Of a stretch of DNA of 64,000 bases, positions 56,066 through 64,000 are shown piece after piece. Where the stretch lies: NCBI GenBank assembly GCA_947379975.1, contig CANCPF010000002.1, positions 1 through 64,000 on the forward strand, written 5' to 3'. The translations under genes and the position numbers were made by a program. Numbering within the stretch: the first letter of the stretch is position 1; each line of letters starts with the position of its first letter. Origin of the DNA: Methylophilaceae bacterium (GTDB taxonomy: Bacteria > Pseudomonadota > Gammaproteobacteria > Burkholderiales > Methylophilaceae). The notes under the pieces are model-generated. The model searched no databases and was not told the origin of the DNA. It saw only the letters and a list, made by a program, of their open reading frames with translations.

Positions 56066-56692
56066 ATGGCATACGATTTAGAAGAGCAAGAACAGTTAGA
56101 TGAATTTAAAGCGTGGTGGAAACGCTATGGAAAATTAGTGACTAATGTCGCGTTGGCTTTAATTGTCGCTTACGCGGCATTCCAAGGCTGGAAATCCTAC
56201 CAAAACAATCAGTCAGTTGAAGCTTCTACGCAGTTTCAAGAACTGTTAGTGACTGATGAAAAAGACCTAAAAGCCATACAAGCTAAATCAGCAGTGTTAA
56301 TGGATAAGTTTAGTGCTACACCTTATGCTGGACGTGCTGCTTTGTATGCAGCTAAAGCTAATTATTTGGCTAACGATAGTAAAAGTGCAAAATCACAGCT
56401 AGAGTGGACCATAAAAAATGCTAAAGAAAGCACTGTTAGTGCCTTAGCGGGTTTGCAATTAGCAAATATTTTAGCGGAAGAAAAAGACTACACAGCAGCT
56501 TTGACATTACTCAATGCACCGCATGATGCAGGTTTTGATGGTTTGTTTTCAGATCTAAAAGGTGACGTTTTAGTTGCTCTTGGTAAGAACTTAGAGGCTA
56601 GAACTGCCTATCAAGATGCGCTGAATAAGCTGGATTCTCAAGGTAAATATCGCGCACTTACACAAAAGAAGCTGGAAGCGATCGGCGAGTAA
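56066..56692 (+). CDS. yfgM: Ancillary SecYEG translocon subunit YfgM (TPR protein)
   Basis: A 208-residue inner-membrane protein. A short cytosolic N-terminus (DLEEQEQLDEFKAWWKRYG) precedes one transmembrane helix (VTNVALALIVAYAAFQGW), and a periplasmic TPR-like domain follows. EEQEQLDEFKAWWK is characteristic of the YfgM family. It links envelope chaperones to the Sec translocon. It lies upstream of bamB, as in E. coli. Confidence 0.93.
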   Translation: MAYDLEEQEQLDEFKAWWKRYGKLVTNVALALIVAYAAFQGWKSYQNNQSVEASTQFQELLVTDEKDLKAIQAKSAVLMDKFSATPYAGRAALYAAKANYLANDSKSAKSQLEWTIKNAKESTVSALAGLQLANILAEEKDYTAALTLLNAPHDAGFDGLFSDLKGDVLVALGKNLEARTAYQDALNKLDSQGKYRALTQKKLEAIGE

Positions 56693-56775
56693 TGTAGTTA
56701 GTAATTTGTTAAGTTAAGCACTTAAGTATCGAAATCTTATTAATCAGTCCTAAATTACCAAGCTGGAGCATTATA

Positions 56776-57966
56776 TTGTTCTCTAATAAATTCATGAAAA
56801 CACTACTGAGTATTTTCGTATTATCAAGTTTATTGTTGTTGTCAGCTTGTAGCACTATCACGGAAATGAAATCAGACCTGTCTGATAAAATTTTTGGTAG
56901 AGAAAGTGCAGAAGCGCCAGAACCTTTAGCTGAAATAAAGCAGACGGTTATGACTAAGGTGCTTTGGCAGGCCAAAATAGGCGCAGCCGAAGATTCTGAA
57001 TTTACGCCTGTGATAGAGGCTGGTTATGCTTATGCAGCAAGTGCCGCTGGTGAATTGCTTAAGCTTGATGCTAGTAATGGTAGCCAAGCATGGCGTGTCA
57101 ATATTGGTCAAAAAATTACAGGCGGTGTTGGTGTTGGTGGCAGTTTAGTCATGGTCGGCACACAGGGAGGCTTAGTTTATGCCTACGATATTTCAGGTAA
57201 GCTACAATGGAAAGCTAAGCTAAGTAGTGAAGTACTTAGTGCGCCAAAATATTTTGATGGACTAGTGATTGTACGTACGGGTGATAGCCGTATTTTTGGT
57301 ATTAATGCCAATGATGGCAGTCGCAAATGGGTTTATGAGCGCACTACACCTGCGCTAACATTGCGCAGTAGTGCTGGCGTAGTGGTTGATGGCGGTGTAG
57401 TTTACGCCGGTTTTGCTGGTGGTAAGTTAGCCGCGATACGTGCTGATAATGGAAAAATGTTATGGGAAGCATCCGTTGCTCAGCCTAAAGGTGTCACTGA
57501 AATTGAGCGCATTGCCGACATTACTAGTTTGCCTGTGGTTGATGGCCCCCTAATTTATGCGGTTGCTTACCAAGGTAAAATAGCTGCAGTAGATAGAGCT
57601 TCCGGTCGCGTTGTGTGGAACCGTGATATTTCAAGCTTATCAGGCTTAAGTACTGAAGATGCGCGTATTTTTGTTTCACACGCTATGGGTTCGGTTTATG
57701 CGCTTGACTACAGTACAGGTAAGACTTTTTGGCGTCAGGCAGCACTCAAAAACAGAAACTTGACCGCACCATTGCCTATGGGCAGCTTGGTTGCTGTTGG
57801 CGATTTAGAAGGATATGTACATTTCTTAAGTAGAGAAGATGGTGCTATTTCATCTAGAATTAAAACTAATAACAGTGCAGTAATGCCGCAAATGGTGCAG
57901 ATTAATAGCAATACCCTGTTAGCGCAGACGCGAGATGGTGGAATTTTCGCTATTCAGGTTAAGTAA
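56776..57966 (+). CDS. bamB: Outer membrane protein assembly factor BamB
   Basis: A 396-residue lipoprotein of the BAM complex. The lipobox LSAC (Cys25 from this start) follows the signal. The mature protein is an eight-bladed propeller with PQQ-like repeats (LLKLDASNGSQAWRVNIG, IFGINANDGSRKWVYE, AAVDRASGRVVWNRDI). GGAG at 56765-56768 sits 7 bases before TTG 56776, so TTG is preferred over ATG 56794. A hairpin with T-run follows the stop. Confidence 0.94.
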   Translation: MFSNKFMKTLLSIFVLSSLLLLSACSTITEMKSDLSDKIFGRESAEAPEPLAEIKQTVMTKVLWQAKIGAAEDSEFTPVIEAGYAYAASAAGELLKLDASNGSQAWRVNIGQKITGGVGVGGSLVMVGTQGGLVYAYDISGKLQWKAKLSSEVLSAPKYFDGLVIVRTGDSRIFGINANDGSRKWVYERTTPALTLRSSAGVVVDGGVVYAGFAGGKLAAIRADNGKMLWEASVAQPKGVTEIERIADITSLPVVDGPLIYAVAYQGKIAAVDRASGRVVWNRDISSLSGLSTEDARIFVSHAMGSVYALDYSTGKTFWRQAALKNRNLTAPLPMGSLVAVGDLEGYVHFLSREDGAISSRIKTNNSAVMPQMVQINSNTLLAQTRDGGIFAIQVK

Positions 57967-57992
57967 ACACTGATTTTACTTATGTAATATCT

Positions 57993-58021
57993 CAGCAATT
58001 AATTGCTGGCAATAATTTTTT
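57993..58021 (+). terminator. Candidate terminator after bamB
   Basis: A perfect 16-base palindrome (57993-58008, CAGCAATT/AATTGCTG) is followed by GCAATAATTTTTT. It lies 27 bases past the bamB stop and before der, so it may separate or attenuate der transcription. Confidence 0.55.
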
Positions 58022-58097
58022 AAAGTATTAATTAGCTTAATTAGTTAAGTTCTTTAAGCTAAACCGTTTAGTAATAAGCACTATTTAGAAGGCTCCA

Positions 58098-59552
58098 ATG
58101 TTACCTACCCTAGTTTTGGTTGGTCGACCTAACGTCGGCAAATCCACCTTATTTAATCGTCTTACCAAAAGCCGTGATGCGCTTGTTGCCGACTTGCCTG
58201 GCCTCACGCGTGATCGCCATTATGGCCGTGGCATAGGCGCAAGTCAGCCTTATTTAGTGGTTGATACTGGTGGTTTTGAGCCAAACACTGATAGCGGCAT
58301 TCTTAAAGCGATGGCGGTGCAAACCTTATTGGCGATTGATGAAGCTGATGTAATTATCTTTATTGTCGATGGTCGCCAAGGTGCTACGCCGCAGGATATG
58401 GACATTGCCAACCGTTTGCGCAGATCAAAATGTCCGGTTTTCTTGGCTGTCAATAAAACTGAAGGCATGAATAAGGCTGTTGTCAGTGCGGAATTTCATG
58501 AATTAGGTTTGGGTGATCCCTTGTCAATTTCATCTGCGCATGGTGAAGGCGTTAAGGATATTATTGATTTAGCCTTAGAAAGTTTTCATGTGGTTGAAGA
58601 AGAGGCTGAAGAAGATTATACCGGTGACAGAGTGCCGAAAGTGGCTATTGTTGGTCGTCCTAACGTAGGGAAATCGACGCTAGTGAATGCTTTACTTGGT
58701 GAAGAGCGTGTCATTGCTTTTGATGAACCTGGTACCACGCGTGATTCTATTTCGATTGATTTAGAAAAGAATGGTAAGCACTATACTTTAATCGATACCG
58801 CAGGTGTCCGTAAGCGCGGTCGTGTATTGGAAGCAGTAGAGAAATTCTCGGTCATTAAAACCATACAGTCTATTGAAGAAGCCAACGTGGTTATTTTGGT
58901 GGTGGATGCGCAAGAAGGGATTACTGAGCAAGATGCCCATGTGGCTGCTTATATTTTAGAAGCTGGCCGTGCATTAGTGGTGGCTATCAATAAATGGGAT
59001 GGCTTGAAAGAAGAAGAGCGCGATTGGGTTAAACGTGAAATTGATCGTAAACTCATGTTCTTAGACTTTGCAGAATTTCATTATATTTCAGCGCTACGAA
59101 AAAAAGGTTTGCCTGAATTATTTGCTTCTGTGGATATTGCTTTTAAAGCCGCGTTTGCCAAACTCTCTACACCGCAACTGACACGCGTGCTGATTGACGC
59201 CTTACAGCAACATCAGCCACCTATTAGTAAAGGTATACGTCCTAAATTACGCTATGCCCACCAAGGCGGCAGTAATCCACCGATTGTCGTGATTCACGGT
59301 AACCATGTCGATGGCGTAAAAGACGCTTACACTCGATTCTTAGAGAAAACCTTCCGTAGAACATTCCAGCTTTCTGGTACGCCGTTACGTGTTCAATACA
59401 AGCAAGGTAGCAACCCATTTGCTGAAGACGACGATAAACGTAAACCAGGCGAAGGTATTGTAAGTATGCGTAGGCGTAAAACCGCACATCGTGCTGAATT
59501 AAAAGCGAAAAAAGAAGTAGAAGATAAAGATAGAAGCGCTAAAAAGCGCTAG
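58098..59552 (+). CDS. der: Ribosome-associated GTPase Der (EngA)
   Basis: A 484-residue double-GTPase needed for 50S ribosome assembly. The first G domain has G1 [10 protein letters not shown]3 DTGG and G4 NKTE. The second has G1 GRPNVGKST (about residue 184), G3 DTAG and G4 NKWD. The KH-like C-terminal domain ends in a lysine-rich tail ([14 protein letters not shown]). GAAGG precedes the ATG. A strong terminator follows. Confidence 0.97.
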   Translation: MLPTLVLVGRPNVGKSTLFNRLTKSRDALVADLPGLTRDRHYGRGIGASQPYLVVDTGGFEPNTDSGILKAMAVQTLLAIDEADVIIFIVDGRQGATPQDMDIANRLRRSKCPVFLAVNKTEGMNKAVVSAEFHELGLGDPLSISSAHGEGVKDIIDLALESFHVVEEEAEEDYTGDRVPKVAIVGRPNVGKSTLVNALLGEERVIAFDEPGTTRDSISIDLEKNGKHYTLIDTAGVRKRGRVLEAVEKFSVIKTIQSIEEANVVILVVDAQEGITEQDAHVAAYILEAGRALVVAINKWDGLKEEERDWVKREIDRKLMFLDFAEFHYISALRKKGLPELFASVDIAFKAAFAKLSTPQLTRVLIDALQQHQPPISKGIRPKLRYAHQGGSNPPIVVIHGNHVDGVKDAYTRFLEKTFRRTFQLSGTPLRVQYKQGSNPFAEDDDKRKPGEGIVSMRRRKTAHRAELKAKKEVEDKDRSAKKR

Positions 59553-59622
59553 GCTATATTTGAATAACTTTAACGTAAGGCTTTAAAATTAAGTTTTAAT
59601 GCAAAGTTAAGGTAGCAAAAAT

Positions 59623-59653
59623 AATAAAGGGTGGCTAAATGCCACCCTTTATT
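59623..59653. terminator. Rho-independent terminator between der and bamD (bidirectional)
   Basis: A 13-bp stem, AATAAAGGGTGGC (59623-59635) with GCCACCCTTTATT (59641-59653), encloses loop TAAAT. TTATT follows on the plus strand, and the A-rich left side gives a T-rich tail on the minus strand. It lies between convergent der and bamD. Confidence 0.9.
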
Positions 59654-59722
59654 TTATTCAACTATATTTAATTCAAGAATTAATTAGAGTTCTACTAAAT
59701 AACAATTTATTGTAAATTCTAC

Positions 59723-60526
59723 TTAATATAAACTTTCCCAGAATTTCCACCACACACGTTCATCCTTAGGCGCATTTTTGCTTAGCATGGGGCTATTTGG
59801 GTAATTGGCCTGCAATATACGTAAAGTGTCTGTTTTAAGGTCGTCTAAGCTCATCAAGTCGTAGGCGCTGATCATAATGATTAAAGCTTCTTCAGTGCCT
59901 GGAGATTGTGGGTAATATTCCAACACATATTTAGCGCGGTTAATTGCGGCTAAATAAGCTTGGCGCTTCATGTAATAGCGTGCAACGTGTAGCTCATGTT
60001 CAGATAGGCTGTTAGCCAAATAGACCATGCGTTGCTGGGCATCTTTGGTATAGCGGCTGTTTGGATAGCGCGTTACTAATTCTTTAAATGTGACAAAGGA
60101 ATCGCGTAATGAACGCGGGTCACGGTCACTAACTTCTTGTTTCGTCAGCTTTTCTAATACGCCGCGTTCGTTAAATACGGCTAGGCCTTTTAAGTAATAA
60201 GCGTAATCAACATTAGGGTGATTTGGATGCAATTTAATAAAACGATCTGCGGCAGCTACGCATAAAATAGGGTCTTGTTTTTTATATTGAGCATAAGCGG
60301 TTTCAAGCTGAGCTTGAGCGGCATAGCGGCCATTAGGATAACGCGACTCTAATTTGCCAAAATAGACTATGGCTTTATCATAGTCTTTGTCGAGCATTTT
60401 TGCGGCACCTTCTTGATAGATGCGCTCTGCCGTCATGCCTTTGGTATCATCAAGCTCAGTAGGCTTGCCAAAAATCGCACATGCATTGAGTAATAAGGCA
60501 AACATTAAAATTAAGATATACTTCAT
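59723..60526 (-). CDS. bamD: Outer membrane protein assembly factor BamD
   Basis: A 267-residue lipoprotein with lipobox LNAC (Cys16) and five TPR-like repeats (ERIYQEGAAKMLDKDYDKAIVYF begins the first). It binds BamA and helps insert beta-barrels into the outer membrane. RYPNGRYAAQAQLETAYAQYKKQD and RYPNSRYTKDAQQRMVYLAN are typical. It is divergent from rluD with 39 bases between start codons, the usual arrangement in proteobacteria. Confidence 0.96.
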   Translation of the reverse strand: MKYILILMFALLLNACAIFGKPTELDDTKGMTAERIYQEGAAKMLDKDYDKAIVYFGKLESRYPNGRYAAQAQLETAYAQYKKQDPILCVAAADRFIKLHPNHPNVDYAYYLKGLAVFNERGVLEKLTKQEVSDRDPRSLRDSFVTFKELVTRYPNSRYTKDAQQRMVYLANSLSEHELHVARYYMKRQAYLAAINRAKYVLEYYPQSPGTEEALIIMISAYDLMSLDDLKTDTLRILQANYPNSPMLSKNAPKDERVWWKFWESLY

Positions 60527-60565
60527 GCCGAAACCACCTTTAAGAATTAATGATAATTATAACCG

Positions 60566-61750
60566 ATGATAGACGCTACTCCACAATCTCTTAGCAATAC
60601 ACTTGCACTTACTATTCCTCACGATTTAGGCGGTCTGCGCTTAGACGTTGCTTTGCAGCGCATGTTACCAGACCATTCTCGCTCACGCCTACAAGCTTGG
60701 ATCAAATCTGGCTTAGTGACTGTGGATGCTAATGCCACTACTTCTAAAACTAAAGTATGGGGCGGTGAGCAAGTATTAGTCCAAGTGCAAGCTAAACCTG
60801 AAACACAAGCTTATGTCGCTGAAGACATCCCACTGAATATTGTCTATGAGGATGAACATATTTTAGTGGTAAATAAACCAGCTGGTATGGTGGTACATCC
60901 TGCGGCAGGTAATTGGAGTGGTACTTTATTAAATGCTTTGCTATTTCATGAGCCAGCATTACACGCTGTGCCGCGCGCAGGTATTGTTCATCGGCTAGAT
61001 AAAGATACCAGCGGCTTATTAGTGGTAGCAAAAACTTTAGCCGCTCAAACTAATTTAGTGCGTCAGTTACAAGCGCGTACTGTTAAACGAGAATACCGCT
61101 GTATTATCTGGGGGCAGATTTGGCGCAATGGTGTCATTGATCAGCCTATAGGCCGTGACCCGCGCTCACGTACCAAAATGTCGATTAATCGCAATGGTAA
61201 GGCAGCGGTGACGCGCTATGAAGTCCTGGAACGTTTTTCTGTTCAGACTTATATGCGCTGTAATTTAGAGACAGGACGTACGCACCAAATTCGTGTGCAT
61301 ATGCAACATCTAAAAGCGCCTATCGTAGGCGATTTGGTTTATGGTTTCCGTGGCATTGTACCTATTCGTGCCATGACGCAAACGCTACGCGATGCTGTTG
61401 ATAAGTTTGATCGCCAAGCCTTACACGCTATTAAACTTGGCCTGCTACATCCTGAGACTGATGAATTTATGGAATGGCAAATTGAGCTGGCAGATGATAT
61501 GAAAGCCCTGCTTGAAGCGATGCGTTATGAAGATCCAAGTACCGATGAAGATGATTTTGAGTTGAGTTTTGGCGGTTTACAAACAGAGCCATACCTTGCT
61601 GATGAAGATTATGAAGATGAAGCTGATGACGACTTTGAATATGATGAAAGCGAAGAGGGCGATTTTGATGGCGTTGAGCTTGAAGATGGTGATCTTGAAG
61701 AAGATGATCTTGAAGAAAGTGATGATTTAGCGCCTAAAGGAAAAGCATAA
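60566..61750 (+). CDS. rluD: 23S rRNA pseudouridine synthase RluD with long acidic C-terminal tail
   Basis: A 394-residue RluA-family enzyme that modifies helix 69 of 23S rRNA. An N-terminal S4 domain (about 15-75) is followed by the catalytic domain with the aspartate in HRLDKDTSGLLVVAK (about residue 142). HQIRVHMQHLKAPIVGDLVYG is also conserved. E. coli RluD is 326 residues; the extra 70 or so residues here (about 322-394) are very rich in Asp and Glu. pgeF starts 9 bases later. Confidence 0.95.
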   Translation: MIDATPQSLSNTLALTIPHDLGGLRLDVALQRMLPDHSRSRLQAWIKSGLVTVDANATTSKTKVWGGEQVLVQVQAKPETQAYVAEDIPLNIVYEDEHILVVNKPAGMVVHPAAGNWSGTLLNALLFHEPALHAVPRAGIVHRLDKDTSGLLVVAKTLAAQTNLVRQLQARTVKREYRCIIWGQIWRNGVIDQPIGRDPRSRTKMSINRNGKAAVTRYEVLERFSVQTYMRCNLETGRTHQIRVHMQHLKAPIVGDLVYGFRGIVPIRAMTQTLRDAVDKFDRQALHAIKLGLLHPETDEFMEWQIELADDMKALLEAMRYEDPSTDEDDFELSFGGLQTEPYLADEDYEDEADDDFEYDESEEGDFDGVELEDGDLEEDDLEESDDLAPKGKA

Positions 61751-61759
61751 TAAGTAATC

Positions 61760-62518
61760 ATGCGTGAAATTGAATTTATCAAGCCTAGTTGGCCAGCACC
61801 TGCAAATGTAAAAACACTACAGACCACACGTATTGGTGGTTTTAGTCAGGCACCTTATGCGAGTTTAAATTTAGGTATGCATGTCGGCGATGATGTTTCT
61901 GTAGTTGTCAAAAATCGCCAGTTACTTTGCGCATATTTGCCTAGTGAGCCTGTGTGGGTCAATCAAGTGCATGGTATCGACATTATTGATGCGGCAAAAA
62001 ATTCGGGTCTGCAAAATGCCGATGCCTCTTTTACGACACAAGCGAATATTGTATGTGTGACCATGACCGCTGATTGTTTGCCGGTCTTGTTGTGTGACAA
62101 GGCTGGCACAGTTATTTCCGCGGTGCATGCAGGTTGGCGTGGTTTGTGTGATGGTGTGATTGAGGCCGCGGTCAATAAAATGGCTGTTTGCCCAAAGGAT
62201 ATTTTAGTCTGGTTAGGTCCGGCAATCGGGCCGCATGCTTTTGAGGTTGGCGATGATGTTAGGCAACAATTCATCCTTAAAGATGCGCAATCTGAGTTGG
62301 CGTTCAAGCCGCATGTGGATCATCAATTAAATGCTAAGTGGCTGTGTAATATGTATTTAATCGCGCAACAACGCTTAAATAAATTAGGCGTTACGCTGGT
62401 TTACGGCGGAGGTATTAATGAGCATTTTTGCACTTATACCGATGAAATGCGGTTTTTCTCATACCGGCGCGACAGCGTCACAGGACGTATGGCGAGTATG
62501 ATTTGGCTAGTGCCTTAA
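61760..62518 (+). CDS. pgeF: Peptidoglycan editing factor PgeF (YfiH, laccase-domain family)
   Basis: A 252-residue protein of the multicopper-polyphenol-oxidase/laccase-domain family; members also act as purine nucleoside phosphorylases. Metal-binding motifs are visible: VNQVHG, ADCLPVLL, VHAGWRG, and the C-terminal CTYTDEMRFFSYRRD. It follows rluD by 9 bases, as in E. coli. Confidence 0.94.
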   Translation: MREIEFIKPSWPAPANVKTLQTTRIGGFSQAPYASLNLGMHVGDDVSVVVKNRQLLCAYLPSEPVWVNQVHGIDIIDAAKNSGLQNADASFTTQANIVCVTMTADCLPVLLCDKAGTVISAVHAGWRGLCDGVIEAAVNKMAVCPKDILVWLGPAIGPHAFEVGDDVRQQFILKDAQSELAFKPHVDHQLNAKWLCNMYLIAQQRLNKLGVTLVYGGGINEHFCTYTDEMRFFSYRRDSVTGRMASMIWLVP

Positions 62519-62558
62519 TCTTTTTCTGCTGTTTTAAGCGTTGGTATATTCCAAACAC

Positions 62559-63344
62559 TTAGCGATAAATCACACTACGCATACTCAAACTTGCCAGATC
62601 AAAAGATTCGGTTAAAAACTTCATTTCATCGTCTGTATGTCGTACAGCAGCAACGTATAACAAAGGCAAGTAATGTTCATGGGTAGGTACGGACAACTTT
62701 GCAACGTTGACAGCCAGTGATATATTATTCAAGGCATCATCATTGCGAGTTTCTAGCGCAGCTTTTATATAATAGTCAAAACTTAGCGCCCAATCTGTGG
62801 GCCCGCTATTTGGGTTTAGCCATCCTAAATTATGCACAATGTTGCCGCTGCCAATAATCATTACGCCTTGTCCACGCAGGGTCGCAAGGTTTTTTGCAAA
62901 AGAAAAATGACCGGCAAAATCTAAATCAACATTCAAACTTAGTTGAAACACTGGTACATCTGCTGCTGGAAAAATAGATTGTAATATCGACCAAGCGCCA
63001 TGATCCAAACCCCAATTTTCAGTTTTATTTACTGTGCCTGCCACAAATAAATCACACAGCTGATTCGCAAATTCTGGCGCACCAGGTGCAGCGTATTGCT
63101 GGGCGAATAATTCAGCAGGAAAGCCAGCAAAGTCATGGATGGTTTTGGGAGGATTAGCAATGCAAACCTGAGTGCCATGTGTTTGCCAGTGGGCTGAAAC
63201 ACACAAAATAGCCTTTGGTTTAGGTAAATTTTTGCCTAGTGCTAGCCATGCGTCACGATAAGGATTATCAGTAATCGCATTCATAGGGTTGCCGTGACCG
63301 ATAAATAATGCTGGCATGCGTTCTGTCTTGTTTGAATTGCTCAT
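62559..63344 (-). CDS. ygiD: Extradiol dioxygenase, YgiD/4,5-DOPA-dioxygenase family
   Basis: A 261-residue class III extradiol ring-cleavage enzyme. The zinc/iron ligands are expected in FIGHGNPMNA (His) and VSAHWQTHG (His), with another histidine in the NIVHNLG block. LDHGAWSILQSIFPAADVPV is characteristic of the family. It may open catechol rings or other aromatic diols in the cytosol. It is convergent with pgeF, with 40 bases between stops and no clear terminator. Confidence 0.9.
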   Translation of the reverse strand: MSNSNKTERMPALFIGHGNPMNAITDNPYRDAWLALGKNLPKPKAILCVSAHWQTHGTQVCIANPPKTIHDFAGFPAELFAQQYAAPGAPEFANQLCDLFVAGTVNKTENWGLDHGAWSILQSIFPAADVPVFQLSLNVDLDFAGHFSFAKNLATLRGQGVMIIGSGNIVHNLGWLNPNSGPTDWALSFDYYIKAALETRNDDALNNISLAVNVAKLSVPTHEHYLPLLYVAAVRHTDDEMKFLTESFDLASLSMRSVIYR

Positions 63345-63403
63345 GGTGTTTATGGTTATTTAAAATTTAGATTGGTTGAAAGTCCGTGCTTAAAGTCTGC
63401 GCT

Positions 63404-63427
63404 AATCTGTAGTTCAATCTGTAGTTT
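63404..63427. repeat. 12-bp tandem repeat in the ygiD/ZIP divergent gap
   Basis: AATCTGTAGTTC (63404-63415) is followed by AATCTGTAGTTT (63416-63427), with a further partial copy (TAATCTACG) after it. It lies in the 179-base gap upstream of both divergent genes. Confidence 0.7.
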
Positions 63428-63523
63428 TAATCTACGATAAATCGCCTCAATGTGATTGCTCGTTTATAATGCACACTTTATTTTGTAAGTTTAGACTAAT
63501 TAAATGCAATATTTGAGAATTAC

Positions 63524-64000
63524 ATGCTGAGTTTTGCAAATGAAGCCGCGCCATTATCCACGCTAACGTGGATTGTGGTATCAAGCTTTGTCGGCGGATT
63601 GCTGAGCGTTTCTTTAGCTGCGGTATTTGCGCTGAGTGTACGCACCACTTGGGTGCCTATGTTAGTCAGTTATGCGATTGGCGCAATGTTGGGCGCTGTG
63701 TTTTTAGAGATTTTGCCACATGCTTTTAGTATTGCCGGTAATGTGGAAACAGTTTCTGCTACCTTGTTGCTAGGTTTGTTACTATTTTTTATACTAGAAA
63801 AATTAGTCATCTGGCGCCATTGTCATGGCGATCATTGTGAAGTGCATGCCATGCACACTGAAGAAAATTGTCCTCAAGTGGCAAGCGCGCACGGGCCAAT
63901 GGCTGAAGGCGTTAAATACAAAGTGGTGAATGCACCACAACAAGCTTCGGTATTATTAAGTAATAATAGCCATTCACACAGTCATGCGCATGATGGTGGC
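63524..64000 (+). CDS. ZIP-family metal transporter, 3' end cut off by the window
   Basis: The frame is open from ATG 63524 to the window end (159 codons). Three hydrophobic helices are visible (about 16-38, 45-65 and 75-92). The helix-2 motif EILPHAFSIAG, with the His and Glu that contact metal, is typical of ZIP zinc/iron transporters. A histidine-rich loop follows (HCHGDHCEVHAMH, then HSHSHAHD), as in ZIP proteins that sense or bind zinc. The remainder, including the metal-binding helices 4 and 5, lies beyond the window. Confidence 0.9.
   Translation, partial: MLSFANEAAPLSTLTWIVVSSFVGGLLSVSLAAVFALSVRTTWVPMLVSYAIGAMLGAVFLEILPHAFSIAGNVETVSATLLLGLLLFFILEKLVIWRHCHGDHCEVHAMHTEENCPQVASAHGPMAEGVKYKVVNAPQQASVLLSNNSHSHSHAHDGG

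Noticed and set aside
62519..62558. Imperfect inverted repeat between pgeF and ygiD stops
   Set aside because: Arms (AAGCGTTGG and CCAAACACTT) contain mismatches and no clear tail; not enough for a terminator call.

Overview
The window reads as a chromosomal segment of a moderately AT-rich methylotrophic betaproteobacterium, most likely a member of the Methylophilaceae (Methylotenera/Methylophilus type). The strongest clue is the fhcB-fhcA-fhcD-fhcC operon for the methylofuran/tetrahydromethanopterin formyltransferase/hydrolase complex of formaldehyde oxidation. The betaproteobacterial style of the rlmN-rodZ-ispG-hisS-yfgM-bamB-der housekeeping block agrees with this. I saw no rRNA, tRNA, CRISPR array, insertion sequence, integrase or prophage. 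Genes are tightly packed and no gap between genes exceeds 300 bases.

Layout. 1-3231: the 3' part of a translationally coupled operon (ketosynthase, GNAT-like protein, small DMT-type membrane protein), then an exported protein that looks like an outer-membrane beta-barrel. 3473-9765: a heavy-metal-type RND efflux system (outer membrane factor, adaptor, pump) followed by a DUF4337 membrane protein. 9844-15779 (minus): a second, HAE-type RND tripartite system with an elaborate inverted repeat in front of it. 15973-18240 (minus): a PAS-PAS-GGDEF-EAL protein. 18480-26520: a nine-gene, same-strand lipid-modification cluster with two CFA-family methyltransferases, DUF2878, DUF1295, an exported DUF6134-type protein, a lipocalin, a fatty acid desaturase, an FAD amine-oxidase-like protein and DUF1365.

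26555-34901: a small membrane-anchored protein, an exported trypsin-like protease, the ABC-F protein Uup, the helicase Rep, a small hypothetical gene, the ribosome-assembly GTPase YlqF/RbgA and a methyltransferase. 35154-37246: a NarX/NarL-type two-component system. 38377-41979: argD, argF and argG. 42075-48514 (minus): trhO and the fhc operon, with a PPOX-type flavoprotein gene inserted between fhcA and fhcD. 48804-59552: ndk, rlmN, rodZ, ispG, hisS, an orphan pair of peptide-ABC ATPases, yfgM, bamB and der. 59723-64000: bamD, rluD, pgeF, a YgiD-type dioxygenase and the start of a ZIP metal transporter.

The best candidate for an under-described system is the 18.5-26.5 kb lipid cluster. It combines two divergent CFA-type methyltransferases, a three-histidine-box desaturase, an FAD oxidoreductase and exported proteins including a lipocalin. 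The terminal CFA homologue appears to lack two of the residues that bind bicarbonate in E. coli Cfa. This suggests a methylated, unsaturated or furan-type fatty acid product rather than simple cyclopropanation. Secondary candidates are the flavoprotein inside the fhc operon and the permease-less ABC ATPase pair inside the hisS-bamB block.
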